DNA from: Aegilops tauschii subsp. strangulata | Lineage: Eukaryota > Streptophyta > Magnoliopsida > Poales > Poaceae | Direction: 5' to 3' | Length of the DNA stretch: 64,000 nt | Assembly: GCF_002575655.3 (NCBI RefSeq) | Contig: NC_053039.3 | Span: 377,867,633-377,931,632, forward strand | Shown here: piece by piece, positions 21,823 through 34,500 of the stretch | Numbering within the stretch: position 1 is the first letter of the stretch | Layout: every line of letters begins with the position of its first letter | Made by a program: the position numbers and the translations under genes | Notes under the pieces: model-generated | The model's database searches: none | Told to the model about the DNA's origin: nothing | Seen by the model: only the letters and a program-made list of their open reading frames with translations

Positions 21823-23209
21823 TGAAGGAAATATGCCCTAGAGGCAATTCTAAAGTTGTTATTTATATTTCCTTATATCATGATAAATGTTTATTATTCA
21901 TGCTAGAATTGTATTAACCGGAAACTTAGTACATGTGTGAATACATAGACAAACAGAATGTCCCTAGTATGCCTCTACTTGACTAGCTTGTTAATCAAAG
22001 ATGGTTAAGTTTCCTAGCCATAGACATGTGTTGTCATTTGATAAACGGGATCACATCATTAGAGAATGATGTGATGGACAAGACCCATCTGTTAGCTTAG
22101 CACTATGATCGTTTCGTTTATTGCTATTGCTTTCTTCATGACTTATACATGTTCCTCAGACTATGAGATTATGCAACTACCGAATACCGGAGGAACACCC
22201 TGTGTGCTATCAAACGTCACAACATAACTGGGTGATTATAAGGATGCTCTACAGGTGTCTCTGATGGTGTTTGTTGAGTTGGCATAGATCAAGATTAGGA
22301 TTTGTCACTCCGTGTATCGGAGAGGTATCTCTGGGCCCTCTCGGTAATGCACATCACTATGAGCCTTGCAAGCAATGTGACTAATGAGTTAGTCATGGGA
22401 TGATGCATTACGGAATGAGTAAAGAGACTTGCCGGTAACGAGATTGAACTAGGTATAATGATATCGACGATCGAATCTCGGGCAAGTAACATACCGATGA
22501 CAAAGGGAACAACGTATGTTGTTGCGCGGTTTGACCGATAAAGATCTTCGTAGAATATGTAGGGGACATATGACCATCCAGGTTCCGCTATTGGTTATTG
22601 ACCGGAGATGTGTCTAGGTCATGTCTACATAGTTCTCGAACCCGTAGGGTCCACACGCTTAACGTCCGATGACGATTCGTATTATGAGTTTATGCGATTT
22701 GATGTACCGAAGGTTGTTCGGAGTCCCGGATGTGATCACGGACATGACGAGGAGTCTCGAAATGGTCGAGACATAAAGATTCATATATTGGAAGGCTCAT
22801 TCGGACACCGGAAAGGTTCGGGGCGTTTCGGAGTACCAGGGGTTACCGGAACCCCCCGGGAAGTTATTGGGCCTCATGGGCCTAGTGGTGGAAGAGAGGA
22901 GGCAAGCCAAGGTGTGGCGCGTGCCCCCTAGCCCAAACAGAATTGGACTAGGGCTAGGGGCCGGCCCCCCTTTCCTTCTCTCCTCCCTCTCCTTCCCCCC
23001 TTCTCCTTGTGGAAGTAGGAAAGGGGGGCGAATCCTACTTGGAGTAGGACTCCCCCCATTGGGCGCGCCTCCTCCTCCCTCCCTCCTTTATATACGTGGG
23101 GAGGGGGGCACCCAAAGGCACAACAGACAATCTCTTAGCCGTGTGCGGTGCCCCCCTCCACATTTTTACACCTCAGTCATATCGTCATAGTGCTTAGACG
23201 GAGCCCTGC
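21823..23209 (+). repeat. Copia LTR (TGAAGG type), cut by a Gypsy insertion
   Basis: It begins TGAAGGAAATATGCCC and is colinear, in the opposite orientation, with the LTRs at 37446-39161 and 44435-46147, through the C-rich region with a TTTATATAC box (about 23087) to GGAGCCCTGC. It stops where the Fatima-like Gypsy LTR begins at 23210. The remaining 3' part should lie beyond the right edge if the nest is intact. Confidence 0.8.
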
Positions 23210-23680
23210 TGTCGGTGTCAAAACCGGCGGATCTCGGGTAGGGGGTCCCGAACTACGCGGCTAAGGCGGATGGTAACAGGAGGCGGGGGACACAATGTTT
23301 ACCCAGGTTCAGGCCCTCTCGATGGAGGTAATACCCTACTTCCTGCTTGATTGATCTTGATGCTATGAGTATTACAAGAGTTGATCTACCATGAGATCGT
23401 AGAGGCTAAACCCTAGAAGCTAGCCTATGATTATGATTGTTGTTGTCCTACGGACTAAACCCTCCGGTTTATATAGACACCGGAGGGGGCTAGGGTTACA
23501 CAGAGTCGGTTACAAGGGAGGAGATCTACATATCTGAATTGCCAAGCTTGCCTTCCACGCAAAGGAGAGTCCCACCCGGACACGAGACGAAGTCTTAAAT
23601 CTTGTATCTTCATAGTCCACCAGTCCGGCCAAAGTATATAGTCCGGCTGTCCGAGGACCCCCTAATCCAGGACTCCCTCA
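23210..23680 (-). repeat. 3' LTR of the Fatima-like element (471 bp)
   Basis: Minus strand: starts TGAGGGAGTCC (23680) and ends GACACCGACA (23210). A TATATAAA box lies at about 23467-23474 on the minus strand. The left flank is the interrupted Copia LTR. Confidence 0.85.
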
Positions 23681-24225
23681 GTAGCCCCTGAACCAGGCTT
23701 CAATGACGATGAGTCCGGCGCGCAGATTGTCTTCGGCATTGCAAGGCGGGTTCTTCCTCCGAATACTCCATAGAAGATTTTGAACACAAGGATCGTGTCC
23801 GGCTCTGCAGCACAAATTCCACATACCACCGTAGAGAGTATAATATTTCCACAAATCTAATCTGCTGACAACTCTTCATAACGTGACATCACGCCACAAC
23901 CCGGTCATTATTCGAACCGTTTTTCTCAACCAGCTACTTCACACATTGCGAGGCGGTTTTCTTGGCATGTCTTGTCGAAGCAGAGATCGTGTCCCCTTAT
24001 CACGGGATTCTCATCAATACGGGTGCGGGTAACCCAACCGCGCCATTAATCAGGACGCTTGGGGAATAAGCGAGTTTACCAGGCAACTGGGGAGGCGCTG
24101 CTACCTTTATAAGGGGATAAGGACTCCCTTTCACACCCACGCTTTCTTCTTCCCGATCCATTCCCCTTCGCTCGAGCTCCAGCGCCCGAGCATTCATCTT
24201 CTCCGCCCACAAAGGCCTTCCGAAA
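23681..24225 (+). promoter_or_regulatory. Probable promoter and leader of the antisense gene
   Basis: This 545-bp stretch lies between the LTR and the ATG at 24226. Its first bases, read on the minus strand, form the purine-rich tract next to the LTR. A TTTATAAG box at 24106-24113 lies 113 bp before the ATG and is followed by a C/T-rich leader, as in many cereal genes. Promoter function is inferred from position only. Confidence 0.5.
24106..24113 (+). promoter_or_regulatory. TATA-like box of the antisense gene
   Basis: CCTTTATAAGG, about 113 bp upstream of the ATG at 24226, in front of a pyrimidine-rich leader. Confidence 0.5.
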
Positions 24226-24725
24226 ATGTCCGGATCCGGAGCAGGAGGCAAGTGGATGGCCTCTACCGTCTGGGAGAAGGATATGAAAAAGCTTCGGGAG
24301 GCCGGGTACCTGGCCAAGAAAATCAGCCACCGTCTCCCGACGGCGGGACAGATCGTCCCTACTCCGGAACCCCACGAGAGGGTTGTATTCCTCCCTCATT
24401 TTGTCTGTGGGCTAGGGTTTCCCCTCCACTCATTCGTTTGCGGCATCATGTATTATTACGGGATCGATTTTCATGATCTATCCCCCAATTCCTTCCTCAA
24501 TATCTCGACATTCATCGTCGTGTGCGAGGCTTTTCTCCGCATCTCGCCACACTTCGGCTTATGGCAGAAGATCTTTAATGTGAAGCCCAAGGTAGTGAGC
24601 GGCGAGCACGCCGAGTGCGGGGGCGCTATGGTGAGCAGGATGCCCAATGTCACATGGCCGACAGGTACTTTTAATGATTCCGTCAAAGAGTGGCAACAAC
24701 AGTGGTTTTACATCATTGAGCCGCG
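24226..24725 (+). pseudogene. Antisense gene, exon 1 (first part)
   Basis: The first 167 codons start MSGSGAGGKW and carry the conserved hydrophobic block HFVCGLGFPLHSFVCGIMYY. Reading runs into the inserted LTR at 24726 and then a stop at 24748-24750. The target copy CCGCG at 24721-24725 is repeated at 48793-48797. Confidence 0.75.
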
Positions 24726-25093
24726 TGATACGTCTCCAACGTATCTATAATTTATGAAGTATTCATGCTATTATATTATCCATCTTGGATGTTTAATGGG
24801 CTTTACTATGCACTTTTATATTATTTTTGGGACTAACCTATTGACCCAGAGCCTAGTGCCAGTTCCTGTTTTTTCCCTTGTTTCAGTGTTTCAAAGAAAA
24901 GGAATATCAAACGGAGTCGAAACAGAATGAAACCTTCTGGAGAAGTTATTTTTGGAAGGAAAGCAACCCGGGAGACTTGGAGTCCACGTCAAGAAAGCAA
25001 CGAGGAAGGCACGAGGAAGGGGGCGCGCCCACCCCCTGGGCGCGCCCTCCACCCTCGTGGGCCCCTCGTGGCTCCCCTGACGTACTTCTTCCT

Positions 25094-25095
<2 letters not shown>

Positions 25096-25127
<32 letters not shown>
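25096..25127 (+). repeat. (TA)16 microsatellite at the solo LTR's TATA position
   Basis: Sixteen TA units follow CTTCCTCT and precede CCCTAAAATGATCGG. In sister copies of this LTR, as I recall them, this place holds only a short TATATATA box, so the tract looks like an expansion of the core promoter. Confidence 0.85.
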
Positions 25128-25129
<2 letters not shown>

Positions 25130-25339
25130 CTAAAATGATCGGGGAACAGAATAGATCGGGAGTTCCGCCGCCGCAAGCCTCTGTAGCCACCAAAAACCAA
25201 TCGGGACCCTGTTCCGGCACCCTGCCGGAGGGGGGATCCCTCACCGGTGGCCATCTTCATCATCCCGGCGCTCTCCATGACAAGGAGGGAGTAGTTCACC
25301 CTCGGGGCTGAGGGTATGTACCAGTAGCTATGTGTTTGA

Positions 25340-25361
25340 TCTCTCTCTCTCTCTCTCTCTC
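25340..25361 (+). repeat. (TC)11 microsatellite
   Basis: Eleven TC units within the solo LTR, about 230 bp after the TA tract, in what would be the transcribed part of the LTR. Confidence 0.9.
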
Positions 25362-27371
25362 GTGTTCTTGATTTGGCACGATCTTGATGTATCGCGAGCT
25401 TTGCTATTATAGTTGGATCTTATGTTGCTTCTCCCCCTCTACTCTCTTGTAATGGATTGAGTTTTCCCTTTGAAGTAATCTTATCAGATTGAGTCTTTAA
25501 TGATTTGAGAAGACTTGATGTATGTCTTGCCGTGCGTATCTGTGGTGACAATGGGATATCACGTGATTCACTTGATATATGTTTTGGTGATCAACTTGCG
25601 GGTTCCGCCCATGAACCTATGCATAGGGGTTATCACACATTTTCCTCTTGATTCTCCGGTAGAAACTTTGGGGCTATCTATTGGTTGAATAGATGAATCT
25701 GAGATTGTGTGATGCATATCGTATAATCATACCCACGGATACTTGAGGTGACATTGGAGTATCTAGGTGACATTAGGGTTTTGGTTGATTTGTGTCTTAA
25801 GGTGTTATTCTAGTATGAACTCTAGGGCTGTTTGTGACACTTATAGGAATAGCCCAACGGATTGATTGGAAAGAATAACTTTGAGGTGGTTTCGTACCCT
25901 ACCATAATCTCTTCGTTTGTTCTCCGCTATTAGTGACTTTGGAATGACTCTTTGTTGCATGTTGAGGGATAGTTATATGATCCAATTATGTTATTATTGT
26001 TGAGAGAACTTGCACTAGTGAAAGTATGAACCCTAGGCCTTGTTTCCTAGCATTGCAATACCGTTTACGCTCACTTTTACCACTTGTTACCTTGCTGTTT
26101 TTATATTTTTAGATTACAAAAACCTTTATCTACCATCCATATTGCACTTGTATCACCATCTCTTTGCCGAACTAGTGCACCTATACAATTTACCATTGTA
26201 TTGGGTGTGTTGGGGACACAAAATACTCTTTGTTAATTGGTTGCAGGGTTGCTGTGACACCCCAAAAAATTATTTGGTTTTATTGATTTCCTTTTTTTCC
26301 TGGGAAGGAGACTATTTAAATTTTTGGGTTTATTCTCCCCCTTTCAAAAATTGTTTCTTGCCATGACCTAAGTGAAATCTCCCTCCCAAGAGCCATCTTC
26401 CCACTTCGTGTCAAGTCAAGCTTCAAATCCAGCAAGTTTAACTCCCCCTTGAATTTATTTCTATTTATTTTAAATCAAAAATCTTTTCTGTCTTTTATTT
26501 TGGCCCTTAGTGATTTACAAAGGAACCACTAGAATTCCTTTGAGTTTTGTTTCCAAACAAGTTTCCTTGGCTAGTCCTTAGAACCCTCAACCAAGATCCA
26601 TGAAGATCCACTGGTCCACAGTTCAAAATTTTCAAAATTTGCTTGCTGCAAGTTTGGACCAGATTTGTCATTTTTGGTGAAATTCATTATTTTTCTTCTC
26701 CAAAAATTCTGAGAAAAATCATGAGGCCTCCAGATGCATCAAGAGGCCTCTCCACCAAAGATCAGCTCCCGAAAAATTTCCCACATGCCAGAATCATTTG
26801 ATCGAACAGGTGGCATGCACTGTTTCTGTGCAGGTTCAGTGTTCAGTGTTCAGTTTCAGTCATCGGTGTCGTTTTCTTCAGAACCGCGGCATCCATCTCG
26901 CCAGTACCCGCGCTGGCCTCTTGCTCCCTGCTCCTCCTTCTTATCCACCGCGCCGCACGGTCGCCTGGACGGGCGCGAGCGTCGGCGGTGAGCTGGCAGG
27001 AGGAACACCGCCCCCGTGAGTGGCAGCAGCAACACCCGCTGCGGCTGCCAGAGAGGCGCAGCGAGGGACGGCGCCGTCCAGCACCGCCCACACCACCAGG
27101 AGCCTCCGCGTGGCCGTCCTCTTCTCTGGACGCGCTGCAGCACCATCGCCGTGGCCTGAGTGGCGCAAGGCACGCCCACTGTCGCCGACGAGCCCGTGAG
27201 GCCGTTCCGTCGAGGGCTGGAGTATCGCCCAAGTCCGACCGAGATTAACTGAGAAACGGAGTCAGTGAACCAATCCGCTGCTGCCCAGCCCCCTAAACCT
27301 CTCGTCCGACCACTACCTCGCCGTAATCCTCACCGGAGAAATCACGTTCACGGCAACCGCCTCGGATCGGC

Positions 27372-27378
27372 TATAAAA
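27372..27378 (+). promoter_or_regulatory. LTR TATA box (CTATAAAAGG)
   Basis: GGCTATAAAAGGAGGCCCC, a near-consensus plant core promoter about 1.1 kb into the 5' LTR. The equivalent in the 3' LTR is at 37080-37086. Confidence 0.7.
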
Positions 27379-29154
27379 GGAGGCCCCGAGCTCAATCTCG
27401 ACCAAGCACCCTCACTCCACCTCACCAGAACCACGCCCAGCCACTGGAGAGACCTCGGGGAGGCCTTCTTCCCCGACTCCGGCCGCCCCGACCCGCTTCG
27501 GGATCCGGCAAGATTTGCTCCAGTGCGTGCACCCCCGCCTCTCAAACCATGCCAGTAGCCTCCTAGTGCAACCACTTCTCTAAGCCGCGCCCTAATTTGA
27601 AGGTTGCAGCTCCCGTCGGAGAGTATCATCCTCGCCCGAACCACCGTCCGCCGGAGTTGAGGCCACCGTCGACGTGGTGCTAGCCGACGACCAAGTCCAC
27701 CACCCACCGACGCGGAAGGACACCGTGAACCCGTAGGTACCCTCCGATCCCCCTGCCTCGCCGTGGATCAACGCCGGCGACCACCGCGAGCCTCGGCGCC
27801 GGCGAGCCCTGTTTCAAAGTTTGAACCTGACGGGTGGGACCCCCTCGTCAGCCTCTCCTCTTCTGTTTTGAAACGTTTTCTGATAAACGCCTTTGGGCAA
27901 AGTACGCTTTCCTTCTGGGCTGGCGTATTTCCAACCGAAACGTTTTCTGCTTTTTCAAACTAGCCCCTGGGTCTTTTCTGTTTCATCACATATTAGTCCT
28001 TGGACTAAAACCTTTATATCTTCTAAAACAAAAGATGCTTTTTAGTTGATTCTTTTTCTGTCAGTTTTATATTTTTGTCTAGTTTTTTTTATAATATTTA
28101 TTTGAAAAATATTTGGAACAACTTTTATGCACACTTGGTATTTACGTTAGTACGCGTTCTCTTTATACCGTAGATACCGGAGGAGGTGACGGAGCCGCGA
28201 ACTTCGCCGAGCTAGACTCCGACTACTCCGAACCAGGCAAGCACGTTTGAACCTTTGATATGATAAGTGTTTTGCATGTTTGCTTGAATAGTTAGTTCAT
28301 GGCACATTTATAAGAGCGTCAGTGAGAGTTATATTGCATGCAAGGCACTACCAGTATGTTTTGAAACTTGATGTGATGTTTTGATGGGTGATAACACAAT
28401 CATGTGGTGACATGAAAGGTGTTAAGATGGTATTGTTGAAGCATGCCAGTCTTATGTCAACCGTTAAGCTCCCGTGTTAATGTGGATCAAGCCACGTTAC
28501 CGTCCGTCCCCTTTTGTGCTACCACATGTTTTCTGCAAAGAATACGGTTTAGTAAGTTGCAAACCTCTTTCCTCGTACACACCAAAGAGAGGGGCCGGGA
28601 TGAGGGTTCCATGGCCCTGGATTAAAGCCAGTCATCCAGTCAGGGGGCATGGGTGTTTCCGGTTGGGACCGAGAGGGGGGCACCCCTTAGAGCGCGCGAT
28701 ATAAATTTGATCCCATGCTACGCGAGGTTGTAGCCTCCCCGTCTTAAGGTTTTTCTTGAACGTTGCCTAGGGTGATTCCTGGCAGCGGAATGTGGAATGG
28801 GTGTGTACTGGTTAGATGTGTTTCTCCTAAAATACCGTGAACGGAACTAGTCCTTTGTGACTACTGAAATCCGTTGGCTGTGGTTAAAAAGTACAAACTC
28901 TGCAGAGTCAAAACCATCCGAGTAATCGTGTCCATGGTCAAGGATCTTGGTCAACATATCCATATCAGTATCAATATCAGTCTCAACGTCAGTCTCTGTG
29001 TCAGTCTCAGTGAAAATCCCCGGTGAACAAACATGAGTGGTAAACCAGGTTGAATGTTATTCCTGTTGATGGACTAACCAGTTTATTATTACGTACATGA
29101 GTATTTCCTTGAGATGATTTAAATTTATGAGCTACTTGAATTCCGAATAATGAA

Positions 29155-29540
29155 ATATAAGCCCTTTATGTGATGTCGCTCAGACATCCGACTGTGGCAC
29201 TCTTGTTGTTTACTTTTGATATAAGCCCTTTATGTGATGTCGCTCAGACGTCCGACTGTGGCACTCTTGTTGTTTTGTTTTTTATATAAGCCCTTTATGT
29301 GATGTCGCTCAGACGTCCGACTGTGGCACCCTTGTTAATTACTTTTGATATAAGCCCTTTATGTGATGTCGCTCAGACGTCCGACTGTGGCACTCTTGTT
29401 ATTTACTTTTGATATAAGTTCTTTATGCGATGTCGCTCAGACGTCCGACTGTGGCACGCACTGTTATTTATATTCCAATATAAGCCCTTTATGTGGTGTC
29501 GCCCTGATGCCTGACTGCGGCATTGTTAATTTATTTCTAC
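29155..29540 (+). repeat. Six tandem 64-66-bp units in the 5' LTR
   Basis: Units start with ATAAGCCCTTTATGTGATGT at about 29157, 29221, 29286, 29350, 29414 and 29480, each followed by CGCTCAGACGTCCGACTGTG; the last is diverged. The array is also present in the 3' LTR (about 47570-47955) with the same number of units. Confidence 0.9.
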
Positions 29541-30229
29541 CCTTCGAGGCGTCACTTCAGACACCCGATCGGTCTTCAGTTATTTCATTGGGATTTCGGG
29601 AGGACTACCGCCTGACTTCCTTTTTATTTAGCATGCCGTGAAATTTTATTATCTGAGCGCGCATTACTAATTTGCTCATGTGCATCATGTTTGCATTTGT
29701 TATATCTTATGTCCAAACTGTCTTGCGAGTACTTTCATAGTACTCACCTGGCTTGTTGATTTGGCCAGATGTTGACGAAGGCGATCTTATGGATGAAGAG
29801 TTCGATAGCGATTCCGACGCCTAGAGGAGTCCCAGTCAGTCCCGTGCGATCCTGGAATTGGTCACTTGTATTATATACGCTTCCGCTACCCAGAATAAAA
29901 GTCATCAAGCCCCACTCCGGCGCTCGATGAGTTGTAAGATTTAGGAGTCATGTCACCCACTTCACTGTGACATATCCACCACCACTTTTATTACGAGTCA
30001 GTAGTTATGCCACCATATCCCTTTGTGTCATATCCGCCTTTATGTATAATATCGGCGTGCTTGTAATAAATTGTTGAGCAGCCTCAGCTCAACCCTGTAT
30101 AATATTTAGTACCTCTGGATTTCTGTAGCAAGGATTTGTCTACCAGTAAGAAGGATTCTTCTATGCTGGTCCGATAAAAGGGTCGGTTTCTCAATAAATG
30201 TTTTATTGGAAAACCAGTCCTGACAACCT

Positions 30230-30245
30230 TGGTATCAGAGCCAGG
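30230..30245 (+). other. Primer-binding site, tRNA-iMet
   Basis: TGGTATCAGAGCCAGG four bases after the 5' LTR, an exact match to the standard plant initiator-Met primer site. Confidence 0.9.
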
Positions 30246-30390
30246 CTGACTGTAGGAAGCCACTAGGTGCGATCGCTAATCGGTTATTAGCATTTTTAGT
30301 GCTTTTCAACTTTTTGCAAGTGTAGCAATTTTCTGTTGGTCATCATATATTTATGATTTGACTATTCGGAATTTTTGTCTACCTTTGTAG

Positions 30391-31173
30391 ATGGCTGGCA
30401 GCGACTGCGAATCTTAGGTGTTCGCCAATGTACCTGAGGGGTTTATCAAGCTTCTCGTCTCCATCACCAAGCTCGCGATCGGGCCATCGACTCGTCCAGA
30501 GTTCACACTCTACCAGCACAAGATCAGCGACAACGTGTCTATGCACCAGGCCGCGGTGCAATTCAAGGGAGGACGTTCTGCGTCTCGCCACTTCCGTTTT
30601 GTGGGAAGGGCCATGCCTACGGAGAGGCATGCCATGCAGATGGTTGCCCGTGAGGCGATAGCTCGTCTTCGGGATGTTCTTCCTACGATGAAGACTCGTC
30701 GCTACCGCTACCTCCCATGCCATGTGCCATATACTTGTCACTATGCATTCGCTTGCCCTAGGGGAGAGAGAGATGAGGCTATTGAGATGCTTGTTGAATA
30801 TCTCAAAGCTCTTGAGGAAGCTTTTGACAACCTCGTGGACGACCTTGTGGCTGCCCGTATGGACTCAGTTCAGGGTTGTTCCGCCAACAGGAGGGAGCTT
30901 CTCCACATGGCACCGCCGCTGACTTTCGTCTCATCCTCAGCATCCTATGCACCTGCCATTTTAGCCACCGCTCGCCGCCTGCCTACCACTGAGGAGTTTG
31001 ACCAAGTCATTGCTCCTACTCCAATCAGAGCTGCACCACCTGCCGCACCCGCACCAACTCCTCAACTCAGTACTTCGCGCCTGGAGCCTATTAGTGAGGA
31101 GGAGGTTGAGTCTCCTGCACCACTGGGTCTTACCCTCGGCAGGCCGAAGGAAATTTTCACCCTCTCCGACTGA
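30391..31173 (+). pseudogene. Extra reading frame ahead of gag in the chromovirus
   Basis: ATG at 30391 opens a frame with a TAG after eight codons (30415-30417). It is then open for 251 codons from 30418 to the stop at 31171-31173. The long open stretch, codon-like composition and position between primer site and gag suggest a real protein in the parent element. The first 150 residues look globular: a beta-rich part (EFTLYQHKIS, AAVQFKGG, FRFVGRAMP) is followed by a helix with AMQMVAREAIARL, a layout reminiscent of a double-stranded-RNA-binding fold. A second helical part follows (EMLVEYLKALEEAFDNLV), and the last 80 residues are Pro/Ala-rich and probably disordered. The fold suggestion is mine and weak. 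I know no standard Del/Tekay protein at this place. Confidence 0.55.
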
Positions 31174-31505
31174 GTGCGCCTAGTAGCCGTGCGATGTGCC
31201 AGCTTGTATGATATGTTTATATGTACATAGGTTTGGTGAGAAGTAGTTTGTGTGCGCATGATGTAGGAACTCGGAGGAGTGCACTAGCCTAAATAACATG
31301 TCAGGAATGTGTACGCACATCCCGAGTGATGTATTGTATAATTACGACTCGCATGTAAGATATGTACTGAGCAGTCCTTCTCCATGCGCAATCAAGTATC
31401 TTTCTTGGAAAATCTTGGAGTCTTTTAAATTTCGCCTTTGCAAAATTATTCCTTATGCCACGTGGTTTTTCTCATGAGTTTTGCAAAAATACCCCAGAGT
31501 GGAAA

Positions 31506-34500
31506 ATGCCTCGTCCCTGGACTCGTTCCATGCCAAGTCCGCCAGAAGAAAATTATGGTACCCAGACAAGCAACAACTTCACATAGGGGCAGTCAAGTCA
31601 GCAAGGCAGTGAAGCAGCATTTTCTCAAGTATGCCGCCTTTATGAGCAAAGCCAGCAGCAGCATCAAGAAATGATGAATCATGTTATCAATATGGGAAAT
31701 CACCGTGAACCATACCAGCCGCATTCCAAGTTGTCTGAACTACAAAAGACACGTCCCCCAACGTTCGCTCACACTGATAGGCCGCTTGAGGCCGATGATT
31801 GGCTTCGAGACCTTGAAAGGAAATTAATTATTGCACAATGTTCAGACCGTGAGAAGGTACTTTATGCACCTCACTACCTCACTGGAGCAGCTGCATCATG
31901 GTGGGAGAATTTTCTACACATGCACCCCAATGAAAATAACATCACCTGGGAAGAGTTTAAGGAAGGTTTTCGTGGGGCGCACATTCCCAGGAACATTATG
32001 AAGATCAAGAAAAGGGAGTTTGATGACCTCAAGCAGAGAAGCATGACAGTGACTGAGTACAATAGTCAGTTTACTCAATTATCTCGTTATGCCAACGAAG
32101 AGCATATGACTGAAAATAAAAAGATGGAGAAATTTTTGGATGGTCTAGCACCAGCACTTAAATGCCAGCTGGTCGTACACACCTTTCTAGATTTCAAAAC
32201 ACTTGTGGACAAGGCTATTACATTGGAAAATGAGCGCCGCAGCCTGGAGGATATTCGCAAGCGCAAAAGGGACAAGACTACTCATGCTCGCAACAACCGG
32301 AACAAGACTGATTTTCAGAAAAATGGAGCGAACAAATCCACGACCAATGTTCCAAGCCCAACCAAATATTTTCATGCAAGGGACAAGGATTTTACGTATC
32401 GCCCAGGTGTTACTTGCTATGCTTGTGGAGAGGAAGGACACTATGCCAAACAGTGCCCAAAGCCAAGGAACTCGGCCCCCAAGCCGAACAATGGTGGAAA
32501 TAATCCAGCTCCCAAGCGTAACAACTTCAACCCCAATAACAATCACAAGAAGGGTCACCTGAACCATGTGACCAAGGAGGAAGCACAGAATACCCCTGAT
32601 ATCGTACTCGGTACGTTCCCTGTCAACACAATACCTGCCATGGTTTTGTTTGATTCTGGAACTTCTCACTCGTTCATTTCGAAGAGTTTTGTTTTGCAAC
32701 ATGATTTTCCGAGACTTCCTTTGGAAAAATCCATGATCATCAAGTCCCCCGGGAATAAGCAAATCACTCAGAGTTACTGCCAAGGTGTGATTATTGAGTT
32801 TGAAAGACTAAAGTTTCAGGCGAATCTCATCGTGTTGGAAAATAAAGGACTGGATCTTATCCTAGGAATGGACTGGTTAACCACCAACAAGGGATTTATC
32901 GACTGCTTCAATCGGACTGTAATTCTCACTCATCATCACGGCAAGACAATAAAAGTGGCAGCTCAAGAAAGACCAAGGTCACGACAACCAAAGTTGAACA
33001 AGGTGGACATTTCAGAGTTAAGAAAAGTTCCAGTGGTGTGTGAGTTCCCTGACGTATTCCCCGAAGAACTACCAGGCATGCCACCAGACCGGGAAATAGA
33101 GTTCAGCATTGAACTAGCACCTGGAACCACCCCCATTTACAAGAAACCTTATAGAATGGCACCCTCCGAGTTGGTAGAATTAAAGAAGCAAATAAAAGAA
33201 TTACTGGACAAAGGATTTATACGAGCCAGCTCCTCACCTTGGGGTTCACCAGTATTATTTGCCAAGAAAAAGGATGGGACACTGAGATTATGTATAGACT
33301 ATCGAGCGCTCAACATGGTCACCATCAAAAACAAATATCTGATGCCACGGATAAATGATTTATTTGACCAGCTCGCACAAGCCAAGGTCTTCTAAAAAAT
33401 TGATTTAAGATCGGGGTATCATCAATTAAAGGTACGAACAGAAGATATCCCTAAGACGACATTTACCTCCAGATATGGATTGTATGAATTTACAGTAATG
33501 CCGTTTGGACTGACAAACGCCCCCCGCATATTTTGTCCACCTCATGAACAAAGTGTTTATGAAATTTATGGACAAATTTGTTGTGGTGTTCATTGATGAT
33601 ATTCTGGTATACTGAAAGACACCGGAAGAACATGCTGAACATCTCAGAATTGTACTGGGAGAATTAAGGAAACATCAATTATACGCCTAATTCAGCAAAT
33701 GTGAATTTTGGTTAAGACAGGTTGGTTTTCTAGGCCATGTATTGACCCAAGAAGGTGTTGCCGTAGACCCAGAAAAAGTCAAGGCCGTACTTGGCTGGAA
33801 ACCACCAGCCAACGTAACAGATGTACGAAGTTTCCAAGGACTGGCTGGATATTGCCGAAGGTTTATTGAGGGATTCTCCACCATAGCAAAACCAGTGACA
33901 CAGTTACTCAAGAAGGATAAGAAATTTGTATGGACTGAAGCGTGCAAGAAAAGTTTCCAAGAACTCGAAAGGAAATTAACAACAGCACCGGTATTGGTTG
34001 TGCCAGACATACACAAAAGTTTTGAAGTGTATTGTGACGCATCCCGGAAGGGCCTCGGGTGCGTATTAATGCAAGATGGCAAAGTCGTCGCATATGCCTC
34101 CAGGCAACTACGAAAACACGAAGAAAATTATCCTACTCATGACTTGGAGTTGGCAGCAGTCATTCATGCACTCAAAGAGTGGAGGCACTTTTTGCTTGGA
34201 AATCGTTGTGAAATATATACGGATCATAAAAGCCTCAGATATATTTTCACACAACCAGAACTCAATTTACGGCAACGATGCTGGTTGGAATTAGTCAAAG
34301 ATTATGATGTCGGCATTCACTACCATCCAGGAAAAGCGAATGTAGTGGCAGATGCTCTTAGTCGGAACCCCAGCTCGGGCAATGACAGTCTACAAAATTT
34401 GAGACCTGAATTTCAGCAGTAGTTCACCAAACTCAACTTGGTAATGGTCACTGAGGGCAACGTGTCAAATTTGGAAATACAGCCAACCCTAATGGAACAG

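Larger units (their letters stand above)
26253..30225 (+). repeat. 5' LTR of the chromovirus (3973 bp)
   Basis: From TGTGACACCCC to CAGTCCTGACA. It contains a TATA box (27372-27378), a GC-rich leader in which frames are open on several strands without being genes, and a six-unit tandem array (29155-29540). Confidence 0.92.

Noticed and set aside
23210..23680. Treating the TGTCGGTGTC end as the 5' start of a plus-strand LTR
   Set aside because: The purine-rich tract lies at the 23681 side on the minus strand and gag reads on the minus strand from the other LTR, so the element is minus-oriented.
25096..25127. Reading the TA tract as a simple promoter of a host gene
   Set aside because: It is inside a solo LTR with clean target duplications, and nothing downstream is a host gene.
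26734..27560. Overlapping open frames of 70-130 codons on both strands in the GC-rich part of the chromovirus LTR
   Set aside because: They recur in the 3' LTR (36309-37266), overlap each other on opposite strands, are Arg/Pro/Ser rich and sit in promoter/leader sequence. High GC content explains the lack of stops.
29363..29641. A 92-codon plus-strand frame with repeated motifs
   Set aside because: It is a read-through of the 64-bp tandem array in the LTR, present identically in the other LTR at 47778-48056.
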